A stretch of 8,901 nucleotides of DNA from Bacteroidota bacterium (GTDB lineage: Bacteria > Bacteroidota > Rhodothermia > Rhodothermales > UBA10348), in the NCBI GenBank assembly GCA_004356385.1, contig SMXL01000156.1:1-8901 (forward strand), in the 5' to 3' direction. The notes under the pieces are model-generated. The model had not been told where the DNA came from. It saw only the letters and a program-made list of their open reading frames with translations, and did no database searches. Positions 1 to 8,823 of this stretch are shown in pieces. Made by a program: the position numbers and the translations under genes. Each line of letters opens with the position of its first letter. Position 1 is the first letter of the stretch.

Positions 1-166
1 CTCGCTAGAACCTTATCGGACTGACAGAGACTCTCTTTGGCGACCAGTGTTAGTTGAGGAGGAGACATGTGTTAAATCGTACGGATCGATGCGCTCCGAA
101 ATCGATGTAAATGGAAGGGTCTTACTCGAAAAGTATCGTCGGGACGAGGAGAAACGTAAATGGCAT
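1..166. other. Left-edge stretch downstream of the lptD-like gene, no gene seen
   Basis: All three minus-strand frames after the lptD stop are closed by stop codons within about 165 bases. The longest start-initiated frame there is a 14-codon ATG frame that abuts the lptD stop. A plus-strand GTG frame beginning at 47 runs antisense into lptD and has no supporting signal. There is a short inverted repeat at 26-36 (AGAGA-C-TCTCT), but no stem followed by a T-run good enough to call a terminator. The next gene, if any, lies outside the window. Confidence 0.5.
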
Positions 167-2899
167 TTACAGCAACGAACCGACACGATTCCGCACCTCC
201 GACTTGGGTTGACGGATTCTGAGAAGATCTCTCAAGTGGCTACTCTTAACGTGAAGCTCGAATCCCCACGATTGGTAGTCTCCAAACGGAATCCAATTAA
301 AAGACATTTGCCAGCAATCGAAGTCTCGCGCAATGGCAATTGTTGTTGTTACCAATTCCTTTCGCTGGAAATCGTAGCCTGTTCGACTGGCGATCTTCCA
401 ATTCGGTGTCAACGAAAAATCGAACGTCGTATTCAGAATAGCACGGCGTATGGACTGTACCCCGGTTCGAGATACGCCGTATGAAAAGTCCATGGTGAGC
501 GACCAAGGAATCGAAAAATCTGTGTAATCGGTGGGTCTATCCGTTTGAAAAAAACTGGCCGCTGGATCGAATGGATCGGCCTGGCCTGGGTTAAATCCTG
601 CTCGGGTAGAAACGAGCGGTCGGGAGCCGTCGCCGCGAGAACTTCTCATGGACGTCCGGATAGTCAAATCAGTCCTCGTCATCCTTCCGAGGGGCGCCGA
701 TGGAAAGGTGAAGGCATACTCGTCAATCAATTGCCCAGTTTCGGACACCTTGTACGGTGAGAAGGAACTTCTGAAATTTACATCGACCAGTCCGAACAGA
801 CGAGTACGCGCATTCAAAAGGATACTGTTAAAACCAAGTGAGTCAGCGGCAAAATTGAATGATGATGAAAGATTAAAATCCAGAAGCTTGACTGCGCCGG
901 TACCTTGCCTTCGGGTGGTGTTCGTAGAGTCGCTTGTTATGCGTTTTGTTTCGAACGTATTGTTCAAGCTAAACGCGAGCGATTGTTGGCTTCCGCGTCC
1001 CACACCGCTCACGAGAGCATAGCGTACGTCTTCTCCGTTAGCGTCCGTGTACGTACGCGTGTAATTAAATCGATCAGAGAAGAAATCCGGTCTGTAGTTA
1101 AACGAGATACTCGGACGGACGGTGTGTCTAATCGTTTGGTAAGGCCCGATTCGAACAGGGAATATTCCATAGAACGTGGTAGAAGCGGCCAGGCTCGCTG
1201 TATACTGACGAAGCGCGAATAATTCTGACTCTGATCTTGTTACGACACTCAAACTGTCGGCGCTGAGCATGCGTCGATCTGTATTTATAAACCAATCTTC
1301 CGTATAGGTGAATGAGGGAGTCATGTTGAGTCGAAAATCGCCCAACAAAGGGAGTTGATCTATTGAGAATGGTGCGGAGACCGGGATTCGATGCGAAGCT
1401 TTGAAGTTAAATTGTTCATGGTTTCCCGTCGCTCGGCGATAATCTTTGGCAGAAGTCAGGGCGTCAAACCACGATATTCCCGTAGCGGAGGAGTCACCCG
1501 CAGCAATCAACTCCTCGGTCGATAGAGGGCGAAATGAAAACCGGTTGTTTAGCGACATGTTGTAGCTCACGGTCAGCTTCTCGTATAATCGTTCCGACTG
1601 ACCCGGGGGCCTGGACGAACGGCTGAACGGCTTGAACGAACGCTGGGAAAAGGAGACGCTTGGCAGTGTCATCGACACTTCGTCCGTATCCAATACCTGC
1701 GTTTGGCTAGTTTGTACGGATAACGTTCGAGTGCTCCATCGTTTCGAAAAACGCAGAGTTGACTGAATACTTTGTCTCGTCCGATCGTCATAATTCTGTG
1801 AAACACCACGGAGGTAACCTAACGTCGAGAGGTTTACGTTCGCATTAAAACTGGCAGTCGGCCCGATCGTCTGAGTGTGGGTCCACCGAAACGATCCGGT
1901 CTCTCGAACCGAGAAATTCGGATCATTTTTCTCCCCGTGCTTGAAGCGGGCAAAACTGACCTGCAGTTGCCCGTTAAAACCATAGCGTTTTCGATATCTG
2001 AAAAGGTTTTGGGAATGCCAACTTCCGTTCGTCCAGAATCCGGCTTGAAGTTGAAGGTCCATATAGTCATTCAGAGCAAAGTACCACCCCCAATCTCTCA
2101 GGTAGAAACCGAATTCGTCTTCTCCGTAGGTTGGTGGCAGAGGTCCACTTCGCCGAGTGTCCTGTGCCGGTAAAAAGCCAAACGGTAGCCAGAGAGGAGT
2201 CGGGATGTTAAACAAATACAATTGCAGGGGTCCTGTATAAATCCATTTCTGATCCACCAGCTTCATCTTCTTGGATCGAAGCGAGTAGGACGGGTCTTCG
2301 GTACATTCACACGTCGTGTAAATACCGTCTTTTATGAAGATTACATTGTCTTCGAATGTTTTCACGACGCCTCCTCGAATGAATCCTTCTTCGTACCGGG
2401 TCTCCGCGCCTACGACTCGACCTCGCTCTGTGCGAAGATTATATACCAGCGATTCGCCCTCGAATATGTCAGTCCCTCTGGTAAATTCGGGCTTTCCGAC
2501 CCAACCGGAATCAGACTCCAACCCTTTGGCACGCACCTCCTCCTGGGCGAATAAAATGTCTATCTGGAACGCCTTTAGAGATGCGTTGGCCATGACGAGG
2601 CTCGAACTGCCGTACAACGATCCTGATTTTGTCTCACCGCGGATATACAGGATCAAAGAGTCACCGGCAGCGAATTTTACCGGCTCTCGAACAGATTCCT
2701 GAGAAGAGCGCTCCGTTGTTTGTGCGAGTGCTGCGGGTGCCAGCATGAGTAGAGTAGCCGAGCACGCGATAATCCCGAATGCTGCCCGATTGCACACGGC
2801 AATATATTTTGCCCAAAACCGACCACTTCGCCCTGACCATTCAGCTCGGGGCGAGTTCATTCGGTTGGTCCATCGGATACACCGCAAAACGGTGGACAT
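167..2899 (-). CDS. lptD: LptD-like LPS-assembly outer-membrane protein (Bacteroidota type)
   Basis: Likely the outer-membrane translocon that inserts lipopolysaccharide into the outer leaflet. The 910-residue product has a hydrophobic export signal at about 35-59 ending ALA|Q. An OstA/LptA-like beta-rich domain follows at about 80-230 and contains GESLVYNLRTERG near 148-160. A short LPFGFLP turn lies near 238-244. The rest, about 250-910, is a large beta-barrel of alternating polar and aromatic strands ending in a CW-x-MSFNWIPFG motif and a SWGFELHVKSS strand. Length and layout fit the 'putative LPS assembly protein LptD' family of Bacteroidota. The mature protein has only three cysteines: 197, 199 and 862. 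The n-region is unusually long. An ATG at 2860 or a GTG at 2797 would give a more normal signal peptide, but none of the starts has a Shine-Dalgarno site. It lies 54 bases downstream of the FtsB-like gene, probably in the same transcript. Family call is firm; exact start is not. Confidence 0.87.
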   Translation of the reverse strand: MSTVLRCIRWTNRMNSPRAEWSGRSGRFWAKYIAVCNRAAFGIIACSATLLMLAPAALAQTTERSSQESVREPVKFAAGDSLILYIRGETKSGSLYGSSSLVMANASLKAFQIDILFAQEEVRAKGLESDSGWVGKPEFTRGTDIFEGESLVYNLRTERGRVVGAETRYEEGFIRGGVVKTFEDNVIFIKDGIYTTCECTEDPSYSLRSKKMKLVDQKWIYTGPLQLYLFNIPTPLWLPFGFLPAQDTRRSGPLPPTYGEDEFGFYLRDWGWYFALNDYMDLQLQAGFWTNGSWHSQNLFRYRKRYGFNGQLQVSFARFKHGEKNDPNFSVRETGSFRWTHTQTIGPTASFNANVNLSTLGYLRGVSQNYDDRTRQSIQSTLRFSKRWSTRTLSVQTSQTQVLDTDEVSMTLPSVSFSQRSFKPFSRSSRPPGQSERLYEKLTVSYNMSLNNRFSFRPLSTEELIAAGDSSATGISWFDALTSAKDYRRATGNHEQFNFKASHRIPVSAPFSIDQLPLLGDFRLNMTPSFTYTEDWFINTDRRMLSADSLSVVTRSESELFALRQYTASLAASTTFYGIFPVRIGPYQTIRHTVRPSISFNYRPDFFSDRFNYTRTYTDANGEDVRYALVSGVGRGSQQSLAFSLNNTFETKRITSDSTNTTRRQGTGAVKLLDFNLSSSFNFAADSLGFNSILLNARTRLFGLVDVNFRSSFSPYKVSETGQLIDEYAFTFPSAPLGRMTRTDLTIRTSMRSSRGDGSRPLVSTRAGFNPGQADPFDPAASFFQTDRPTDYTDFSIPWSLTMDFSYGVSRTGVQSIRRAILNTTFDFSLTPNWKIASRTGYDFQRKELVTTTIAIARDFDCWQMSFNWIPFGDYQSWGFELHVKSSHLRDLLRIRQPKSEVRNRVGSLL

Positions 2900-2953
2900 G
2901 TTTGACGTATAATTAGACTTGATGAGTCCAGAGGTGCCCAGTTCTGTCAGAAG

Positions 2954-3259
2954 CTACTTTTCCTCAACCGGATAGACCACCTCGCCCGGTCGTGTCATCC
3001 CATATTCTTCGCGGGCGATCCGTTCAACATCGTCATCTGTGAGCGGACGAGCCAATTGAGTTTTTAGTTGGTCTATCTCCGACTTAAGCAGTGCATTTTC
3101 CGACTCCAAACGAGATCTCTCCTGATGCCAACGGATTCTTGATACCAGGCTATGGCTGTCGAAGAAAACGAACCACAAGAGCATGAAAGTTGCACCAGCA
3201 ACTAGAAGCCATCGTTTAATCCGACCGGGTGTATTTTGAATGAGTGATCGCCAGCTCAT
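2954..3259 (-). CDS. FtsB/DivIC-like septum formation initiator protein
   Basis: A small bitopic inner-membrane protein of the divisome. FtsB/DivIC proteins pair with FtsL and link early division proteins to septal peptidoglycan synthesis. Counting from the ATG at 3259 it has 101 residues: a basic N-terminus (RIKR at 13-16), one membrane segment at about 17-33, and a coiled coil at about 41-70 rich in Leu and Glu with the ENALLKSEIDQL register. The C-terminal motif DDVERIAREEYGMTRPGEVVY (75-96, given in part) is the hallmark of the family. The frame can be extended to a TTG at 3316, 2 bases after the enolase stop. The ATG is preferred because it gives the usual family length and puts the basic stretch just ahead of the membrane helix. 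It follows enolase directly, as ftsB follows eno in Escherichia coli. Orthology to FtsB rather than DivIC or FtsL is not settled. Confidence 0.87.
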   Translation of the reverse strand: MSWRSLIQNTPGRIKRWLLVAGATFMLLWFVFFDSHSLVSRIRWHQERSRLESENALLKSEIDQLKTQLARPLTDDDVERIAREEYGMTRPGEVVYPVEEK

Positions 3260-3318
3260 GAAGCGCAGATGTGCGTTCTCGCAATTCAGAGGTCGTGTTC
3301 TACACCGGCCCTGCAAAT

Positions 3319-4620
<1,302 letters not shown>

Positions 4621-4660
4621 CTAAGGTCTGTTATCAGGCCCCAAGAATAAGGTCGAACCT

Positions 4661-4668
4661 CAAACTTA
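4661..4668 (-). promoter_or_regulatory. Possible Bacteroidota-type -7 promoter element ahead of eno
   Basis: On the minus strand this reads TAAGTTTG, an exact match to the TAnnTTTG -7 consensus described for Bacteroidota housekeeping promoters. It lies 56 bases ahead of the eno ATG, which would give a leader of roughly 50 bases. No TTTG or TTG element is found about 19-21 bases further upstream; the nearest TTG is 27 bases away. The match may therefore be chance. If real, eno and its downstream genes have their own promoter. Confidence 0.3.
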
Positions 4669-4709
4669 CGGACGCCCGATATAAATCCCTCGATCCAATT
4701 GGAAGAGCT

Positions 4710-6035
4710 CTATCGAACGCGCGTTGATTCTCCGATCCAGGTGTAACAGCCGTAGTCGATTCGGAAGTCGCCGCCAGTCGTCCAGTTTTTGAAAAACTTG
4801 TCTTCGGCCGTTGGATACAGCTGGCTGAGCGTCGACAGTCGACTTCGTATCTGAGCAGATACCCGATCGTCCAAACGACGGGCTCTTTCAAAATAATCTG
4901 CTGCAAGCCAGTAGACCGCGCGGTCTTCTCTTTCGAAGGAGCCGCATCCCTGTACTGCCGCCACATACAGGTCACCGATCGACATCAGCGCTTCTCCGTA
5001 TCCGCTATCGACTCTGAGTGCCTGGCGGTAGGAAGTCCGCGCGCGCGAAAGCCTGCCTTCCTGTTGATGGGCGACACCGATGTTGTAGTAAACTTCCATG
5101 GCAGAGTCTTGACCATCGTCCATCTCCAGAGATTGATTGTACAGCTCGATGGCTCCGTCCGTATCACCGTCGTCAAGTCGCATTTTAGCAACCAGCCGAA
5201 ATGTTTTGGCGGTTGGATCCAATTCCATGAGGCGCGGTGCCAGGTCGTACACCATATCGCGCATCTCCTCATCCACATACAAATTGAAAAGGTCGCTTAC
5301 CAGTTCGACATTATCAGGATCATCGGCGAGTTGGCCTTCAATGAATTCAATTCGCTCTTCAGGAGACGTGAAAAGGCGTCCGCGCCACTCCTTGATCATG
5401 ACGCCGTACTCGCCGCTATCTCCGTAGGCGTTCTCCGCGACTTCCATAAATTCTATGGCGTTCGTTTTCTGATCTCGAATAACCAGGTCGCTGATAATGA
5501 AATTGATGTAGTACGGTTCAAGGCGGGCCGCATCGATCTCGAATGCCTTCTGGTAGACGCCGCCTACTTCATGCTGAATATCCTCCAGATCAACCGGATG
5601 GCTTTGCATGAATCGGCCCTTGTTAAACATCCAGTTGAACGGATCTGCTTCGAATCCTGCGTCCTTTAAATTGGGCACTGCAACGTCATGAATGTAGAGT
5701 GCACTATCCAGGTACGTCCTTCGAATGTCCAGGTCCTCGGACGCCAATCCAATCCCTTCATAAACGTCCACAGCGCGCCTGTAATTGCGGTCGGAACCGG
5801 ATGGAAATCCGGGAGCACACTTGAGAATCCACCTCAAATAAGGAAGAGACGAATCGAAGCTCTTATTTCGCCAGTATTCGGCGTATAGGCTGTAATTCAT
5901 TCGGATTGTATTGTCATCCGCTTCGCAGGTATCCTGAGCTCTTACAGATCCAGTTGTGATTCCAGACATGAGGAATGCCACGATTACAATCGAAAGGATG
6001 CCTGTTGCATCCCTATTCCTCGATAAAACCTTCAT
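4710..6035 (-). CDS. Exported tetratricopeptide-repeat protein with conserved C-terminal tail
   Basis: A probably periplasmic or membrane-anchored scaffold protein; partner unknown. Counting from the ATG at 6035 it has 441 residues, with a signal peptide at 1-33 (hydrophobic 12-29, cleavage after VRA). The body is all-helical. The clearest TPR units are at about 276-305, 311-344 (YNIGVAHQQEGRLSRARTSY core) and 345-360. A DRAVYWLAADYFERAR helix follows at 371-386, then a tail SQLYPTAEDKFF...YGCYTWIGESTRVR. From memory, Bacteroidota TPR proteins with a similar tail (AVYW-x-A-D, FP-x-x-ED-x-FF, GxWI-x-ET-x-VR) are widespread and uncharacterised. There are exactly four cysteines (37, 73, 364, 430). 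The frame also has an ATG at 6074, but the 6035 start has an A-rich AAAAAGG 9 bases upstream and a proper signal peptide. It follows the barrel protein gene by 54 bases. Confidence 0.85.
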   Translation of the reverse strand: MKVLSRNRDATGILSIVIVAFLMSGITTGSVRAQDTCEADDNTIRMNYSLYAEYWRNKSFDSSLPYLRWILKCAPGFPSGSDRNYRRAVDVYEGIGLASEDLDIRRTYLDSALYIHDVAVPNLKDAGFEADPFNWMFNKGRFMQSHPVDLEDIQHEVGGVYQKAFEIDAARLEPYYINFIISDLVIRDQKTNAIEFMEVAENAYGDSGEYGVMIKEWRGRLFTSPEERIEFIEGQLADDPDNVELVSDLFNLYVDEEMRDMVYDLAPRLMELDPTAKTFRLVAKMRLDDGDTDGAIELYNQSLEMDDGQDSAMEVYYNIGVAHQQEGRLSRARTSYRQALRVDSGYGEALMSIGDLYVAAVQGCGSFEREDRAVYWLAADYFERARRLDDRVSAQIRSRLSTLSQLYPTAEDKFFKNWTTGGDFRIDYGCYTWIGESTRVR

Positions 6036-6089
6036 TATATCTGACCTTTTTATGAGCGCTGTGGAGCCCTGCATAGAGAGCAGGAAATT

Positions 6090-7439
6090 TCACCTTAATC
6101 GTGCCCTATCGAACCAAAGATCCCCGAAGTTAATATTTACGCCGAAACGGACAAATTTATCCTGTATCAAGCCATGATCTGTTGTGCCTCGGCGCCCGAT
6201 ATCGATATGTATATCAAGGCTCGTGCCACCCGTGCGACCGGGGATGCTGATTCCCCCGGTGAACCCGTACGATTTGATATCTTGATTCTTGTTAGGCGAA
6301 ACGTACGACTGGTCCACGTACGCTCCGAGGCGGAAGGCGAGTCGCTGAAGAAAAAGATTTAGAGAACTCCGTCCAAACGGGTAAACCTCGCCGCCGCCAG
6401 AGATGCGAACTCGATCGCTAAATCCTTCTGAATCTCCAACTTCATATCCCGGTAAAGGCAGATCACTTTTAAAGGTGCTCCATTCTTCGTACTGAATATC
6501 TGCTATGAATGTCCAGAGTCTATTCGGTTTATAGGCCACACCGAAGCTAAGTGCAAGAGGAAGATGTACGTCACCTTTGAGGGACGTCCCGAGTGTATCA
6601 GCAATTTCTCTCTGACCCATCGTAAATACGCGATCGGCAGAAAGCGAAACCGGTAGCGTGTAGGTGGCTCCCAGGGAAAGAACATCTTGATCTTTGAAGA
6701 AGGATCGAAGCACATACCGAATTCCGATGGTTCCGGTGAGTCCACGAAGCCGTGTAGAAGATGCCAGGTTTCCGTCTCTCAGTCTAATGTTCTGAAAATT
6801 CGTTAGTTGTGACTCTTCGATAATCCCGAACAGGAAATCGGCCCTCACGCCAAGGCTCAGGTCGGGCGTAATCATAGCTCCGAGTCCGCCTCCCAATCTT
6901 TGAATTCCTCCGCTTCCTCGGTGGCTTGTTACGAACGATTCCTGGATTTCGGATTCTGGATCTACAACGACAGATCCAGCGTCATCAACGCGATAGGTCA
7001 CGCGGGAGTAAGGCTCAAAAGAGAAGCCTATACCAAGCTTATTCCTTTTCATAGGAAACGCCAGTTGAAGTGCGTTCAGATAACCGGAGGCGAGTCGACT
7101 TTCTTGAGCTCCAGTTGCTGATTCGGTGAGTTTCTCGATCGTAAATCCACCAGAGAATCGAGAAAGTACCTGAGTAGCCAGCGAGGCTGGATTGGAGTGG
7201 TTCACAAAATTGAGCGAACTAAGTGCGAGTCCGCCACCCCCCATTGCCTGCGCCCGGGGGGAACTGTATGTTTCTCTCTGTCCAATTCCGAATCGAGAAT
7301 AAATGGAACCATCCGTCTCGGCTTGGGCGGACACGGGTGCAGATAAGCCCACACTAGTCGCAGCAACCAATACAATAATTGATATGGCTTTCAAACGAAG
7401 GTCGCGATACGTATAGGTAACGTGTGTGCTCAAATTCAC
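6090..7439 (-). CDS. Outer-membrane beta-barrel protein (YSRFG/AMGG family)
   Basis: A probable outer-membrane beta-barrel of 449 residues; substrate unknown. The signal peptide has its hydrophobic core at 18-34 and probable cleavage near SAQA (37-40). The N-terminus of the mature protein carries SIYSRFGIG (45-53), RAQAMGGGGLAL (62-73) and HSNPASL (81-87). This signature recurs in Bacteroidota barrel proteins loosely annotated as FadL/OmpP1-like transporters. The rest is alternating beta strands with aromatic girdles, ending RFGVNINFGDLWFDRARLR, close to the usual terminal strand plus WF motif. The start is GTG at 7439, overlapping the upstream lipoprotein stop (GTGA) and preceded by a perfect GGAGGTG Shine-Dalgarno site 5 bases away. 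The two genes therefore appear translationally coupled. In Bacteroidota, as I recall, this family often sits near lptC and a TPR gene; here the TPR gene is present and lptC is not. Barrel call is good; a transport role is only inferred. Confidence 0.83.
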   Translation of the reverse strand: MNLSTHVTYTYRDLRLKAISIIVLVAATSVGLSAPVSAQAETDGSIYSRFGIGQRETYSSPRAQAMGGGGLALSSLNFVNHSNPASLATQVLSRFSGGFTIEKLTESATGAQESRLASGYLNALQLAFPMKRNKLGIGFSFEPYSRVTYRVDDAGSVVVDPESEIQESFVTSHRGSGGIQRLGGGLGAMITPDLSLGVRADFLFGIIEESQLTNFQNIRLRDGNLASSTRLRGLTGTIGIRYVLRSFFKDQDVLSLGATYTLPVSLSADRVFTMGQREIADTLGTSLKGDVHLPLALSFGVAYKPNRLWTFIADIQYEEWSTFKSDLPLPGYEVGDSEGFSDRVRISGGGEVYPFGRSSLNLFLQRLAFRLGAYVDQSYVSPNKNQDIKSYGFTGGISIPGRTGGTSLDIHIDIGRRGTTDHGLIQDKFVRFGVNINFGDLWFDRARLR

Positions 7440-8617
7440 TGACGCACCTCCGTAACCGTAAGATGAAGTCTGGGTCCTCCAGACTCCGGACTACGTTCAA
7501 AAAATAAAACACTCAACGAGTTGTCTTCTATAGGGGCGTGAAGCTCAAATCTGACCAGGTCCCCGCGCCCAAGGACCGTGTTTTGCATAGCAACAATTAG
7601 ATTTATGCTCTGAAACGCAAGAACACCATCATCGTCGACGTCTGCTTCGTCAAGGGTGGTTCTAGACTCCTCGTCTCCCGTAATGGCAACGAGCGTGACT
7701 GTTTCTAGCGGTGGCCTGTAATATCCAGCGGGGGTAATGAGGGAGGGGAAAGCCTTATTCAAGCGAAACACGGCTTCATGAATCGAGTTGTTTTTGATCT
7801 CTTCCGTATCAAAGTCATGTTCTATTCTGACAATGTCTACTCCGTCCTGAAGAAGAAGGAACTCGGCTGGAGTTGCCAGCTCATCTCTCGTAATGGCCGT
7901 AAGGATTTGGTTGACGGCAACTCGAAGAGTATCGCTCGCCACAGCGATTCGAAGAAAACTTCCCCCAGCTGAAAAACCCACAACGGCGTCGCCATCGATT
8001 TGCGAGAGGTGAAATCCGTGAAAGTCGTCGGACAACGATTCGCTTCTCAATAATGCATCGTTGGCGGATACCCAATCGTCAGGGAGCTCAATTTCCAGTT
8101 GATCTGTCGTCGGATCCACCGAAATCTCCATTATTTCCTCTCCAATACTCAGTACGGTATCAGAGCGCACTTCCGAGGCAGACCATGCGTCCGAGATGGA
8201 CGAAAGTTTGAGCGTGACGGGGGTAAGTGTATCTCCGTACACGTAGTTTAGGTCCATTGTCAGGATAACCGATGAAACTTGACCATTTCGAAAGTCGTCG
8301 GTCGCTGCCTCAAGCGTAACGAAATCCAGACGCCCCTCCGCAGAGATCAGGCCCAGGGAAGGGTCACTGGTCGAACCGACCAGGAATCGTGCTGCGCCCA
8401 CGCGTTGAATACTGGTTATAATTCCAAGAAAGCCTCCCGTAAAGTCAGCATCGTCGCTTTTTTCAAACGCAGTTGGTACTAAGGATACGACGAACGGTTC
8501 GCCCGCCTGAACGTCAACCAATCCCAGGCCGAGGTTAGACGGATCATCCCCGCATCCAACAAGGATCAGAGAAAAGAATAGGCTGCTACACCACAGTCGC
8601 AATCGAGACGAAACCAT
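7436..8617 (-). CDS. DUF4270-like lipoprotein
   Basis: A lipid-anchored envelope protein of unknown function. From the ATG at 8617 it has 393 residues. The type II signal peptide MVSSRLRLWC... ends in the lipobox LVGC with the acylated Cys at residue 22, followed by GDDPSN. The body is beta-rich and acidic. FLVGSTSDPSLGLISAEGRL (about residues 77-96) and the SSVILTMDLNYVYGDTLTPVTLKL region (about 114-137) resemble the 'G-x-x-DP-x-x-G' and 'DSV-x-L-x-L...YGD' segments of DUF4270 proteins. In Bacteroidota, DUF4270 genes commonly follow a glycogen synthase gene, which agrees with the gene fragment upstream. A GTG at 8632 would add five residues; neither start has a Shine-Dalgarno site. It is coupled by a 4-base overlap to the barrel protein gene downstream, suggesting the two products are made together. 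The lipoprotein call is strong; DUF4270 membership is by resemblance. Confidence 0.82.
   Translation of the reverse strand: MVSSRLRLWCSSLFFSLILVGCGDDPSNLGLGLVDVQAGEPFVVSLVPTAFEKSDDADFTGGFLGIITSIQRVGAARFLVGSTSDPSLGLISAEGRLDFVTLEAATDDFRNGQVSSVILTMDLNYVYGDTLTPVTLKLSSISDAWSASEVRSDTVLSIGEEIMEISVDPTTDQLEIELPDDWVSANDALLRSESLSDDFHGFHLSQIDGDAVVGFSAGGSFLRIAVASDTLRVAVNQILTAITRDELATPAEFLLLQDGVDIVRIEHDFDTEEIKNNSIHEAVFRLNKAFPSLITPAGYYRPPLETVTLVAITGDEESRTTLDEADVDDDGVLAFQSINLIVAMQNTVLGRGDLVRFELHAPIEDNSLSVLFFERSPESGGPRLHLTVTEVRQ
7445..7451 (-). promoter_or_regulatory. Strong Shine-Dalgarno site for the barrel protein gene
   Basis: The minus strand reads GGAGGTG, complementary to the CACCTCC near the 3' end of typical bacterial 16S rRNA, with 5 bases to the GTG start at 7439. 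It falls inside the last codons of the lipoprotein gene (Glu-Val codons GAG GTG). It decides the barrel protein start and implies re-initiation by ribosomes finishing the lipoprotein. It is the only convincing Shine-Dalgarno site in the window. Confidence 0.8.
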
Positions 8618-8703
8618 TTGAAAGAGGATCACAAGGAAAGGACAGACGAGGATTTCTTAACGAACGCGAGCGCCGGTTTCGTACGTGGTTTGTTTGCTCG
8701 ATA

Positions 8704-8745
8704 ACCCCAATGACCACCGGTGATTAAAGCCTGACTCAGTGGGGT
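8704..8745. repeat. Imperfect inverted repeat / RNA hairpin
   Basis: Left arm 8704-8713 (ACCCCAATGA) and right arm 8736-8745 (TCAGTGGGGT) pair over 9 of 10 positions with a 22-base loop that includes the palindrome ACCGGT. On the minus strand the stem is followed by TATCGAG, not a T-run, so it is not a standard terminator for the upstream gene. On the plus strand it is followed by CTTTT, but no plus-strand gene leads into it. It could be a leader structure of the lipoprotein transcript, a protein-binding site, or a weak bidirectional terminator. Confidence 0.45.
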
Positions 8746-8790
8746 CTTTTACAAGCGACGCTTGAATGCGCCCGTAGTGATCTATGTTTC

Positions 8791-8803
8791 GCCCCCTAGG
8801 GGC
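8791..8803. repeat. Short perfect inverted repeat after the partial gene
   Basis: GCCCC-CTA-GGGGC, containing the 10-base palindrome CCCCTAGGGG, begins 20 bases after the stop of the partial gene on the minus strand. A GC-only five-pair stem close behind a stop codon could help end transcription or protect the 3' end. No T-run follows in the minus direction (GAAACATAG), so a terminator call is weak. Confidence 0.3.
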
Positions 8804-8823
8804 AATCTCGCGTACTATCCGGG

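Larger units (their letters stand above)
8618..8823. other. Intergenic region ahead of the lipoprotein gene
   Basis: This is the longest gap between genes in the window. It must hold the end of the upstream transcript and any promoter of the lipoprotein-barrel-TPR group. It contains a large imperfect inverted repeat (8704-8745) and a short perfect one (8791-8803), each listed separately. On the minus strand I see no TAnnTTTG element and no sigma70-like -35/-10 pair at proper spacing. No small open frame with a credible start stands out. Confidence 0.5.

Noticed and set aside
136..147. TCGTC-GG-GACGA inverted repeat just after the lptD stop, followed on the minus strand by TACTTTT
   Set aside because: The loop of two bases and five-pair stem are too small, and the T-run is short and interrupted, so I do not call a terminator.
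47..484. Plus-strand open frame starting with GTG at the left edge
   Set aside because: It lies mostly antisense to the C-terminal part of the lptD-like gene, has no ribosome binding site and shows no recognisable protein pattern.
1145..1165. tRNA T-arm-like TTCGAAT on the minus strand
   Set aside because: The flanking stem does not pair, there are no other tRNA arms, and the bases encode an ordinary stretch of the lptD barrel.
648..1222. Two overlapping plus-strand frames
   Set aside because: Both are antisense to the barrel part of the lptD-like gene and contain low-quality, Arg/Ser-rich sequence without motifs.
2222..2702. Two plus-strand frames in the lptD N-terminal region
   Set aside because: Antisense to the OstA-like domain of the lptD-like gene; no family resemblance or start signals.
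4694..4703. Palindrome TCCAATTGGA after the TPR stop
   Set aside because: A ten-base palindrome without a loop or T-run occurs often by chance and gives no sign of a terminator or operator.
5064..5669. Long plus-strand open frame of about 200 codons
   Set aside because: It is entirely antisense to the TPR gene, whose protein is clearly real. The frame is a codon-bias shadow.
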